NCBI GenBank assembly: GCA_023212645.1
Contig: JALBYC010000034.1
Span: 53,646 to 117,645, forward strand
Origin: Farysia itapuensis
Lineage: Eukaryota; Basidiomycota; Ustilaginomycetes; Ustilaginales; Ustilaginaceae
DNA length: 64,000 nucleotides
Reading direction: 5' to 3'
Part shown: positions 1 through 9,800 of the stretch, in pieces
Layout: each line of letters begins with the position of its first letter
Position numbering within the stretch: the stretch's first letter is position 1
Notes under the pieces: generated by a model
What the model saw: the letters and a program-made list of their open reading frames with translations, nothing else
What the model was told of the DNA's origin: nothing
Databases searched by the model: none
Program-made: the position numbers and the translations under genes

Positions 1-2
1 AC

Positions 3-305
3 TACTTGCCAGCGCACGTATGCGCGTGTATGGTTGCTGGCGGAGTGCTCAACTTTGTCGTGACCGAGACGGTGCAGTATCCGATTTCCACGCCGGGTCC
101 ACTGCTGTTGGCGCGACACTGGCGGGCACGTATGGACAACAATGTACCAGCACAGGCGCGTGCTTCTATGCTGGTCGCCGTGATTGCCCTCATCATCTGC
201 TTCTGGTGGCTCAGCCCACTCACCTACGGCACACCTGGCTTGAGCACAGCCGACATTCACGCTCGAAGACTGCTCTCCTCCTGGACACTGCATTTCGCAA
301 AGTAA
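3..305 (+). CDS. Protein O-mannosyltransferase (PMT family), C-terminal fragment
   Basis: The frame is open to the left edge, so only the last 100 codons of a gene starting outside the window are present. It begins YLPAH, like the conserved HYLPA motif that precedes the last membrane segments of PMT enzymes. A hydrophobic helix follows (about residues 57-72 of the fragment), then SPLTYG and a C-terminal SSWTLHF, both typical of the PMT tail. PMTs transfer mannose from dolichyl-phosphate-mannose to Ser/Thr of secretory proteins in the ER membrane. Which subfamily (Pmt1, Pmt2 or Pmt4) cannot be decided from the fragment. The gene converges on SDO1, about 80 bases away. The family call rests on the tail motifs only. 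Confidence 0.72.
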   Translation, partial: YLPAHVCACMVAGGVLNFVVTETVQYPISTPGPLLLARHWRARMDNNVPAQARASMLVAVIALIICFWWLSPLTYGTPGLSTADIHARRLLSSWTLHFAK

Positions 306-385
306 ACATCGGCCGTAGGACCCAACAACATTCCTGGTTTCCCCCCCTTCCCGCCTTTTCGCGATATAAAGTTTTGTTTTGGCAA

Positions 386-1150
386 TTATTCTAAACGTTC
401 GTCGCCGTCGCCTTGGTGGACTGTTGTGAAGTTGAGCGTCTCTACTTTGCCGCGTGCCTTTGTTTCGTCTTGGAGGAGTTGGGTGATGGATTTGAGGGCG
501 CCTGGGTCGATAAAGGCGATGAGTTCCCATTGGTCGGACCAATCTTCGTCTTCGATTGTGTCTGTGAGTTCTACGACTTTGTCTTTGAGTCGCTTGCCTT
601 CTTTGGCAGGCATGGTGATTCTGACGCGCATCTTGGCGCGTTCGATGGGGATGGTCTGTTTGTCCTGCAGCAGCTTGATGACGTCGAGGGCCTGTTGTTT
701 TGCGCTTTTGGCGGGTTTGATAGAGTAGTGGATGTCGTGCATGGCTTTCTCAATCATGCCGACTGTGTAGGGACGTTGGGTGGCTGGATCTACACACTTT
801 GCCGCCACTTGGGTTGCAATCTCTTTCCAGGTGTTGGAGAGTTCGTGCGTACGCTCCTTTTCGCCCACCTGCAGCTCGCCCTTGCGCAGAATCTCGAGCA
901 CAATCACCGCCACATCGGTCGATCCAAACGCCTTTGCCAAATCCTCGTGCGGCGCCAGTTGTCCCTTGGATACGTTGAGAAAGACGTTTTCAATCTGCAC
1001 CACTTCGTCCAGATCCGTCTCGACACCCGTGCGCCATTCGCGTACCTTGTTCTTGTAGCAAGCGATTTCGAAGCGTTTCCCACCTCTTCGCAGCCGGACT
1101 ACCGACACGTTGGTCAGCTTGATCTGATTTGCTGGCTGATTGATCGGCAT
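386..1150 (-). CDS. SDO1: Ribosome maturation protein SBDS/Sdo1
   Basis: Intronless, 254 residues, the usual length for this family. The start is the Met of MPINQPANQIKL; an upstream in-frame Met would add 14 unrelated residues. The N-terminal SBDS (FYSH) domain is clear: VVRLRRGGKRFEIACYKNKV, then the conserved VFLNVSKGQ and a second domain with the TVGMIEKAMHDIHYS region. Sdo1/SBDS works with the GTPase Efl1 to release Tif6 (eIF6) from late cytoplasmic 60S subunits, allowing subunit joining. It is divergent from the glutaredoxin gene at 1296, with 145 bp of shared promoter. No unusual residues were noticed. Confidence 0.95.
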   Translation of the reverse strand: MPINQPANQIKLTNVSVVRLRRGGKRFEIACYKNKVREWRTGVETDLDEVVQIENVFLNVSKGQLAPHEDLAKAFGSTDVAVIVLEILRKGELQVGEKERTHELSNTWKEIATQVAAKCVDPATQRPYTVGMIEKAMHDIHYSIKPAKSAKQQALDVIKLLQDKQTIPIERAKMRVRITMPAKEGKRLKDKVVELTDTIEDEDWSDQWELIAFIDPGALKSITQLLQDETKARGKVETLNFTTVHQGDGDERLE

Positions 1151-1295
1151 CCTGCAGTTTTGTGTAGAGCTGTATGCTGTCTGTCTATGCACAAAGAATC
1201 TTTTGCTCCACCTTCCAACGCCATGATTACGTCAGCAGTAGCACCCCTATGTCAGATCGGATGTCTGCTTCCGCTTCACACGTCACACAACGACG

Positions 1296-2165
1296 ATGGT
1301 GACGAGCAGCAAGGAGTACGACGTGGAAGCTGGGGCGGGGAGTGGCGCATTCTTGCCACGCATACCGCTGTTACGGCGAAAGCGGGTGCTGACGGTGCTG
1401 TGTCTGGCTGTGCCGCTGATTCTGCTGGGTCTGGTGTACGGCTATCAGACGGAAGCGACGTTCCCCACACTATCTCTACGGCCTGCAGCCACAACAATGA
1501 CGACGACGACAAGAAGTGGCAGCTCGGAGGTAGCTGGGGCGATAAAGGCGACGCTGACTGCGCCCGTTCCCGCCATAAATGGACTAGCAGGCCAAATACC
1601 GGCGCCCACCACCGACACCAAGGCGGAGAGCATGCTGCTGCTGCTCCAGGCACTGAAAGACCCAAGCTACCGCGTGGGGTCTAACTGGAAGGACGTATAC
1701 GTGACGCGCAAGCCGCTGTCGACCGGTCTGATGGGGACCATCAACTCGGCCGCTACAAACGCATTCACCGAACTGCTGTTCAAGGTTGGACTGCCGGAGC
1801 GCATACCCGCCGTGGCAAGTGGGGTTAAGAAGGACGCACTGGCGCTCTACCGACTGTCACGCGATGAGTGGGCGTCCACCCTCCGTACCCCCTCCGGCTT
1901 GACCGTGTTCAGTAAAAGCTACTGCCCCTACTCGAAACGTGCCAAAGCACTACTACACTCGCTCAACGCCACCATGACGGTGTACGAAGTCGACCTACGC
2001 CCCGACGCACACGAGTTGCAACCCCTCCTAGCCGCCCTAACCTCCCATCGCACTTTCCCCACAATCCTGCTCCAAGATCGCTTGCTTGGAGGTGCAGATG
2101 ATCTTGACGCGCTTCACCGCTCAAACGTCCTTCAGTCCAGCTTGTCCTCCATCGGCGCTTTGTAG
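1296..2165 (+). CDS. Membrane-anchored monothiol glutaredoxin (Grx6/Grx7 type)
   Basis: 289 residues, intronless. A short cytosolic N-terminus ends in a basic RRKR and is followed by one hydrophobic segment at about residues 30-50, a type II signal anchor. A Ser/Thr/Ala-rich stem leads to a C-terminal glutaredoxin fold. The active site is CPYS (in FSKSYCPYSKRAK), with the FPT cis-Pro loop and a GG glutathione-binding turn. Yeast Grx6 and Grx7 share this layout and act in the ER/Golgi lumen in glutathione-dependent redox control. The extra stem region (about residues 50-190) is longer than in yeast and was not recognised. Divergent from SDO1. Confidence 0.85.
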   Translation: MVTSSKEYDVEAGAGSGAFLPRIPLLRRKRVLTVLCLAVPLILLGLVYGYQTEATFPTLSLRPAATTMTTTTRSGSSEVAGAIKATLTAPVPAINGLAGQIPAPTTDTKAESMLLLLQALKDPSYRVGSNWKDVYVTRKPLSTGLMGTINSAATNAFTELLFKVGLPERIPAVASGVKKDALALYRLSRDEWASTLRTPSGLTVFSKSYCPYSKRAKALLHSLNATMTVYEVDLRPDAHELQPLLAALTSHRTFPTILLQDRLLGGADDLDALHRSNVLQSSLSSIGAL

Positions 2166-2253
2166 AAGCAGCCGCGCGCGCCGCACTTTGATTATTTTTG
2201 GAATTAAATCTGTCAAAAAAAAGAAAAAAAACGTGTGTTTTTGCTTTCCCATA

Positions 2254-3069
2254 ATGTCGGCGGACGGGATTGTGTTCAAGAAGCGCAAGACGGCGGGTGG
2301 GAATACACGGACTGTGCACTTGTCCGAGCAGCACCAGCAGCAGGAGGAACAGCGGGAAGATGATGGTGGGGGAACTTCGGTTCAGGATTTGGTGACTTTG
2401 CGCCAACTCGCACGCAAACCAACGGGGATCGAGTTGAATCGACTCAACCACGGCGAGCGCAAACGTCGGGCCGCCATCACTACCAACAAAGCTGCCACGG
2501 CGAGCGCCACGACGACTACGAACGAGGGTGATTCCGACGGTGGGGAGGAGGCGGGGGTAGCGCGCCGGTTGGTGCGTAGGGACAACTTCCAGGGCGAAAC
2601 AGGGACCGTAGACGTCGACAAGCACATGATGGCCTACATCGAGCAGCAAATGCACCGACGATCGCACGGCGGCAACAACAACAACGACGAGGAGGGGGGG
2701 AAATATCGTGCGGTGGATGCGCAGGATGACTTGTACGCGGTGGCGGAAAAGTACAGGGCTCTGGAACGGTCACTCCAGCCAGAGCTTACACAGGAGGAGC
2801 GCGAGGGGGATGTCTCACTCAGCGCGGCCATGTTGACATCCATACCAGAGGTTGATCTTGGAATCGACGCCCGCCTGCGCAACATTGAGCAGACCAACCA
2901 GGCCAAACGTCTGCACGACCAACCCTCCTCGACCGCCACCGCGACCGCTGTAGACCAGGCATACGCACGCACTCGGTTCCAACAACCCACCCCTTCCCGA
3001 AAACACACCGCCACAGACCAACTCATCCTCGACCGCTTCAAACAACGCCAACAACAACAAAAGAGATAA
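2254..3069 (+). CDS. Tls1/C9orf78-family splicing factor (Hep59 domain)
   Basis: 271 residues, intronless. The start chosen is MSADGIVFKKRK; the open frame extends upstream, but that stretch overlaps the glutaredoxin gene in another frame and is low complexity. The N-terminal FKKRK, the central segment around DKHMMAYIEQQM and the conserved VDLGIDARLRNIEQT motif near residue 210 are typical of the Hep59 (HCA59/C9orf78) family. S. pombe Tls1 and human C9orf78 are spliceosome-associated; Tls1 affects splicing of shelterin transcripts. The protein is charged, rich in Q, N and E, and probably largely disordered. Its end is followed by a C12-14 tract. Confidence 0.82.
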   Translation: MSADGIVFKKRKTAGGNTRTVHLSEQHQQQEEQREDDGGGTSVQDLVTLRQLARKPTGIELNRLNHGERKRRAAITTNKAATASATTTTNEGDSDGGEEAGVARRLVRRDNFQGETGTVDVDKHMMAYIEQQMHRRSHGGNNNNDEEGGKYRAVDAQDDLYAVAEKYRALERSLQPELTQEEREGDVSLSAAMLTSIPEVDLGIDARLRNIEQTNQAKRLHDQPSSTATATAVDQAYARTRFQQPTPSRKHTATDQLILDRFKQRQQQQKR

Positions 3070-3105
3070 AAACAACTGGCATTGACCACCACAAAGCCCG
3101 CTTCG

Positions 3106-3119
3106 CCCCCCCCCCCCCC
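3106..3119. repeat. Poly-C tract
   Basis: A run of about 14 C between the convergent ends of the Tls1-like and GFA-family genes. Length may be uncertain in the assembly. Confidence 0.9.
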
Positions 3120-3126
3120 TTAGGCT

Positions 3127-3546
3127 TTAGGGCATACCGTCGAAGCGTGCGCCTTCGTTTCCATAAGCCTTCTTACTGATGCTGGTCATCTGCGGGGCGT
3201 AGAGGTGGACTTTGACGTCGGTGAAGTTCTTGTCAAACTCGTCGAGGGAGCCTGCTTTGAGGTGGAGGATCGAGGGGTCGTAGTCGAGCGTTGTGCAGAG
3301 TGGACTTCCACACTTGCTGCAGAAGTGGCGGTTGGGTCCTTTGCCCCTGTCGGAATGGTCGACGTAGACGTTGAGTGCCTCCTTGCCCTGCCACTGCATT
3401 TTGTCAGTCTGGCAGACGAGGTTAAGCGACGCGGCTGTGCCCGTGTACTTGCGACAGTGCGAGCAGTGGCATGCAATTCCATCCCCTGCATCCCCACTGT
3501 ACGTATACCGCACCGCACCACATAGACATCCTCCTGAAAAAGTCAT
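3127..3546 (-). CDS. GFA-family (CENP-V/GFA) zinc protein
   Basis: 139 residues from MTFSGGCLCGAVRY; the preceding in-frame Met would add an unlikely hydrophobic leader. Zinc ligands typical of the GFA fold are visible: CLC near the start, CHCSHC around residue 30, and FCSKCGSPLC around residue 80. The family includes glutathione-dependent formaldehyde-activating enzymes (S-hydroxymethylglutathione synthase in bacteria) and CENP-V-like proteins; most fungal members have no proven substrate. Function is therefore assigned only at family level. The gene lies upstream of CCH1's 3' end on the same strand, with 281 bp between them in which nothing else was recognised. Confidence 0.85.
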   Translation of the reverse strand: MTFSGGCLCGAVRYTYSGDAGDGIACHCSHCRKYTGTAASLNLVCQTDKMQWQGKEALNVYVDHSDRGKGPNRHFCSKCGSPLCTTLDYDPSILHLKAGSLDEFDKNFTDVKVHLYAPQMTSISKKAYGNEGARFDGMP

Positions 3547-3827
3547 GGTCAAAAAAGCGCAAAGGGCGTGGGGGAACAAGTAACCCAACACGCACGCACG
3601 TCCCCGCCCGCACTACATATATGCGATACGAGCGCACACACACGACATCCCTTCCCCCTCCTGCCAACTAAGCTCGGGAGAGGACCGCCCTTTGAATACG
3701 CCGTACAATTCCCCGCATTCATTCCCCCCGCCGAAATTAGAAACCACCGCCTAGGCCGTGGAGCAGGCAAATCCGCCGCCGAAAATAATGGCCAGTAAAA
3801 AAATGGGAATTGAAAAACAAAAATTGT

Positions 3828-6800
3828 CTATGCTCGAGGGCCGGCGGGGTCTATGGAAGAGGAGCGGAGTGGAGAGGTGGGAGAAGGAGTGCCGTGACTG
3901 GAGGAGCGTTGTTGACCGACGCGTTTCATGACGTCTCCCCAGACGGTTGCTTCGAACGACTCAATCTGGGGCGAGGCGCGTAGCTCCAGCTCTTCTAAAC
4001 TCGGCTTGGAGGGGGAGAGGACTACGGTAGGATGCTGGAGGAGCGATGTACTGGACGTAGGGGGGATCACCAGATGGGGCAGCGAGGGACGCGTCGTGCC
4101 GTGTGGCGTGGTTGGGTCGTGCACCAGGATGGTCGGTACGGCAGCAACTTGGCGCTCCCGCTCGTCACACAGCGCCAAGTACCGTCGTCGCCAGTACACC
4201 ATCTTGAGCAGACCACGCACACGGTCCAGGTGAACTTCGTGATCAACTTGCTCCATCATGGTTCGTCGTTCGATCAGTTCTTCAATGTCCATCGCTTCGT
4301 GTTCTTCAATCAGCTTGTGGCGTGCGAGAATGAGCAGCATCTCGTTGAACGAGATCCCGCCGCGTTTGAAATCCAGACGCAGACACGCTTCGTGATAGAT
4401 GCGGTTGAAGCGCTCGCGTCGCATCCGCAATTCTTGTGCGCTCACACTGCTTAAAGCACGCTGCAGCCTCTGTGCGTCGCTAGAAGCTGGCGGCTGTGTT
4501 GGCGACGAGGGCCACATAAAGTGTCCACCACTGGGACTCCCCAATCTACCCTCGCGCATGGGCGAGCGCAGTTGCGATGCGTTCTTGAGGTACCCAAGCG
4601 GTCCTTTCGCCTTGTTGCCGCTACTGCTGGCACCGGCAGCAGGGCTGGAAGGGCTCGCAGGCGGAGATGCTGTCTCAAGTACCTGTTTAAGAGCGCGCAC
4701 ACTGCACTGCGGCGGGTACATTCGCACTTCAAGTGCACCCGTAATCGAGGACAGCAACGGCACAATCTGGTCCCGCTCGAGGTACCCCTTTCGATGGACG
4801 TCGTACTTGGCCCAAGCATTCTTGTAGTGGCGAATTTGCTCGCGGCTCAGCTTGACTTTGCCACCCATGTCGAAAATGTAGGAGAAATTCTCGACGACGG
4901 TACCGGTAAACATGTTGAGGAAGATGTACATCGAGATCACGTTCCAGCCGATAAAGAGGACAAATGCCCACGGCTGACTGCCGCAGTCGGTGGTGAGATA
5001 GTTGCCAGACGGGTTGCACTCGGGCGGTGAAACCGTATAGTCATGCATGTACGAGTTCCACCCTTCACCGGTCGACATCATGCTTAGGAAAACCAGAGAG
5101 CCAATCAGCGTCGAAAAGTTTTTCGAGTAGGTCTCGTTGGCGCCCCATTTGGTCAGCCCAAACACTTCGACCAGCATGATGCCCCAGACGAGGAACATGG
5201 TCAGCCAGAGCAAAAACAGACTCAAGATGGCCGGCAAGGATGCCAGTGCCGTCTTGAAGAGCTGGTTGAGCGCATGGCTCTTTTGCACCAATTTCAGTGC
5301 CACGCCGGTCAGAAAGATTTTCTGAAACTGCACGACCGTAGCTTGCTCCGACACTTGACCAAGCAATGGAACGGTGGTCGCCAGCACGCCAGACACGACA
5401 AAGAGGTCGTACATGTTCCACGGATTCTCGCGATAACTCCGCCACCCCAAACCCAGAAGACGAATGGCAATGTCGGCCACGTAGAAGAAGGTCAGTCCGA
5501 GGTAGATGGCATCGCGAAGTCGGTCCGCCCATGCAGGATCCGTGTACTGCTGCGTCATCAGCACCACAATGTTGACCACGTAGCACAGGGTCATGAATCT
5601 GCTCCACCACCCATTCTTGCGAATGGTCCGATCGTAGCACCAGCTGCGCAAACGATGCGGCGGCCGCACTTTGGGTCGTTTGGACGGACGTTGACGCATA
5701 ATAAGCTTCTTGAGATCAATCCACTGCCGCTGGGCCGTGGTCTGGTACGCTGAGCCTGAGAATGTCCGAAAGTTTTCGATAATCACCGACACAAAGAGCG
5801 TCAGAACCGTGGTGCTGCCGACCAAGTTGTAGATCAGGAAGAAGAGCGCATTGACCTGGCGATTGTCGTTGACAAGCTGATTGTCTCGTCCAGCAACGCT
5901 CATGGCGGCCGTCATGACATCAATCCAGCCCTCCAGCGAGATAATCTCGAACAAGATCAGGAGAGAGCTCTTGAAGTCGTCGAACGAGTAGACGCTGCCT
6001 TCGGTTGGGTTAGCCCACACCCGCGGCGCCAAAAAAGTCCAGTCGCCCGGTGAGCTGAAGAACTCACCAGAGCAGTCGCGCTTGACTGCGATACCGGGTG
6101 AACCGTCGTTGCACGAGTACAGCAGACCTGCGAACAGATTCTGACCCCACACGGCGTAGGGAATGACGTACAGAATCGAGAGGATGGAAGCGTCCAAGAT
6201 CCGACCCGCTCCGGCAATCATTACGGCGTGGAACGTGTCTCGCATCAGAGACGACAGATTGATCAGCCGGAGCGCTCGGAAAGCCTTGAGTGCTCGCGTC
6301 AATCTCGACACACCTCCAATCACCGCCAGCTCTGTAGCGACATTGATCAGCAGCGTAATCAGCACGAAAAGATCGAGAGAGTTCCAAATGCTCAAGACAT
6401 ACGCGTTCGGCGTAAACGCAAGCCCATCCGCAATCGTTTTGACCAGAAACTCGGCGAGAAATAAGGACGACAGACTCAGCTCCAAGATGGAAAACCAAGA
6501 AGCCCGGATGAGGCCGTACCTGGCGTAGTACGACTTTCGATACACTGGCGTAGCAATCGCCGCCGAGACGACTGAGCCTGCAATGCCCAAAAAGATGACC
6601 ACTTGGAAAATCTTGTGCCGCAGGGGGGATACTTGACGACCAAAGATACGCTCGCCGTACGATGAGGGTACGAGACTCTGACAGAAGCGACGGAATCTGT
6701 TGCGACTGGAGAAGAGAAAGTAGGATTTGTCGTAGGAGGGGTGGGTGGCGATGAAGCGTGCCTGCTGGATGCGCGCATCTGTGGGGGAACGCGGAACGTG

Positions 6801-9800
6801 CGTGCGGTGAATGTGAGCCTGGGCGTGTTGATCGTCAACAGGCAGGCCCAGATCTGTACGCATACGTGCCAACTTTCGATCCTCAGCAAACTGATGGGCT
6901 GCTTGGTCGGAAGGGTCAGAGTCAAAGACAGACTGGCGTGGAGCAGTACGTAGCATGTCTTCCGAGTGAATGCTCCGTCGAAGATGACGTGCTTGCAAGT
7001 TGTCCATCGGCACTGCCTCTTCCGGCTTGTCTAGACGCAAAATTTTCCTGACTGCATCGACGGTCCGATGCGCTGTCGCTGTCGAAGTGTCCATGACGTT
7101 GTGAATCGTCAGACGCTTCTCGGCGTCTACGCTCCGTCGAACGTTGGAGCCGCCTACAATCTTGTTGGCACGCTTGCTCTCGCCAGCTTCGCTGTGCACA
7201 GGTTCGGATGGCGCTGAGCCAGTTTTGGCGGCGTTTCGCGCGCGAAGGTACCGATAGGGACTCATCTTGTTTAGCAGACGCGCGGTAAAAGTCTGCTGTC
7301 TGGGTTCGTTGCGACGCAGGTATTGCTCGAGCTGTTGCTGGCGCTTCTCGCCTTCCGCCACGCTGAAATTTTCGTTGATGACGGCGATAAACATCTGCAA
7401 CACGATAAAGTTGGCAAACAGGAACCAGCCGCCGATAAAGACACCTGCAATGACGGCCTGCTTGAACTGAATCTCGTTCGAGATGGAGCTGTACAGCACG
7501 TCTGTCCAATTTTCCGAGGTGAAAATCTGGTACATGGCGAGAAGGGAGTTGAAGGCATGCTTGAATGTCATCTCTGTCCATTCCTCGTCGTCGTTCTGCT
7601 GCGGGATATCGCCACGGAAGAGCTGCGAGGCGATCAAAGATGCAAGACCGACCATGAGCAAAAGAAAGAGAACCATGTTGAGCATCTTGTTGAGCGAGCC
7701 AAAGGCGCGGACCAACAACACCCGCATACGTGGAATCGCCGCAATCACTCGATAAAATCGGGCCAGCTGGAAAAATGTCAGCCACGGGTAGACGATCGAA
7801 GTCTGGATCACCGGAATCTGGATGATGCTTGTGACGACAGCCAGGAACAGGTCGCCACGATTCTGTTTTGAGGTTAGGAAAGAGCGCCAATCGCCGTCGA
7901 GGACAAAGGCGAGGAAGCGCATGGCGATTTCGAAATCGAAAGCAATGGTAAAGTAGAGCTCGGCCTTGTCTCTCCTTGCGAGCGTTTGCGGGGAGAGCCA
8001 GGTAGCGCGTGACGCCTGAAAGCCGACACTGGCAATAATGGTGAGAATCCAGAGATACTTTGTATAGCTCCAGACGCGCTTGAATCCAATGGCGAGGGTG
8101 CGCATGCGGCGCCGACCACGCGTGTCCTCCTGCTGTGGAGCATGTGGCTGCTCGATTTTCTGGTCTGCGAAAGCGCTGCGCTTTGTCCGTGCAGTGAGAG
8201 TGGCAAAACTATTGGTGATGACGGCGACAAACAAGTTCGCCAACCAGAAATTCATGATGATGAGACCAATGATAAAGTAGAGGCAGGATGCGTAGTAGTC
8301 GGCGTCAATCATGTTGTACATGGTATTTGACCAGCTGTTGGACGAAATGACAATGACGACTTGAAGGAGCGAGTCAAAGATGTTGTCAAAGGACTGGGTA
8401 TTGTTTTCAGGATTCGCGCTTGCTTCTTGGCAGATCTGACCACGGGGACAGGTGTAGCCCTTTGGCGTGCTCTGTGATGGACTGCCATCTGCGAGGACGT
8501 GACTTAGTACCTGGCCAGTGGTGTCCATGTAGCCACCACAGATTTGCGAGAGGGTATAGTTGGTACCAGGTTGTCCATTGAGGTCTCCCACCCAGACGCA
8601 CGATCTGCGATAGGAACCTTTGAAGCTCTGAATGCCAATGATGCTGAACAAGAGGAGCGCAAAGGCGGTGAAGAACGAGACGCTGGCCAGCACGGGTCCG
8701 GCAGTCTTGAGTGACTCCAAGATGGTTTTCGTTCCGCTGGTGACCGTCAGAAGACGAGCGCAACGAAGGACGCTCAGGGCGCGGAAAATGTAAATGTGAT
8801 GCGCGCTGGTCCTTTCCTCGTGTGCCAGCGAAAGGCCAAAGGAAACCCAAAAGGCAATGACGGCGATCAAGTCGACGCGATTCCACGAATGGCGAAGAAA
8901 GGCGTGATGAACGGCATGCGTGCGCTGCGTTCGGATAGCTTCGACAAAAGGTGCCTTGCTGTTCTGCCAGAAGGACGGCGCAGTGGACTCGGACAAGAGC
9001 ATGCTCGTCTCGGTCCGGTTCTGACGACGGCCTGGGTGGGTCTTGACCGGATCTGATTCAGCCTCGGACGGATGGGCACTGCGTTTGGACGCATAGGAGG
9101 CGTCAGGTAGATGGATGGGAGTAGGCTCAATGGGACTGCGCTCTTCTTTGCTGCTGAGTATCTTTTGGGCCTTGCCTTTGAGCTGGTCGCCCATGAGATG
9201 AAACGTATCGAGCGTGTTGGACTTTGACATCTTGCGTCTATGCTCCGTCGGCAGGACGGGCACAGCTTTGGAGTCCTGATCGCGGGAAGCATCTGCCACT
9301 AGGGGAGCGGCGTAGAGCGGAGGAGGATTGATTACAAAGCCCGAGACCACGATCCGCGCTACGACCTCGAGGGTGTAGACGCAAAAGATGGCGACGAGGA
9401 TATAGTCTGTGACGTAGGCAAAGTAGCCACGACGACGCGGGTGGTCGTAGACGCTTCTGGCGGTCTGAACGACGAGTGTGACGGTATTGGCGAGGATGAG
9501 GAGGAGAATGAGAGGTTCTGTCCACCACTTGGACAACCAATTGGCCAGCGATCTACGCAGTTTGCTCTCGGGACCAAAGAGGCCGAGACTCTTGCCTCTG
9601 AGCAGCTGCAATTCTTCTTCGGGCAAGGATGGCTGGGGCGTATCGTCGCCGTGTGCGTGGTCGGACGAGTCAGAGGCGGATAGGTCGTGATCTTGCAATG
9701 GTACGTGACCATGGCGACTGTCACTTGCGACCACTCGTCTGCTGATACGTCGCACCGACTTGCTGATTCGATTCAGGCCTGAGCGGGCTCTGTCGAGCGT

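Noticed and set aside
413..1684. A 423-codon plus-strand open frame opposite SDO1 and over the glutaredoxin gene
   Set aside because: It is the antisense or shifted shadow of two recognisable genes; its translation has no domain-like features.
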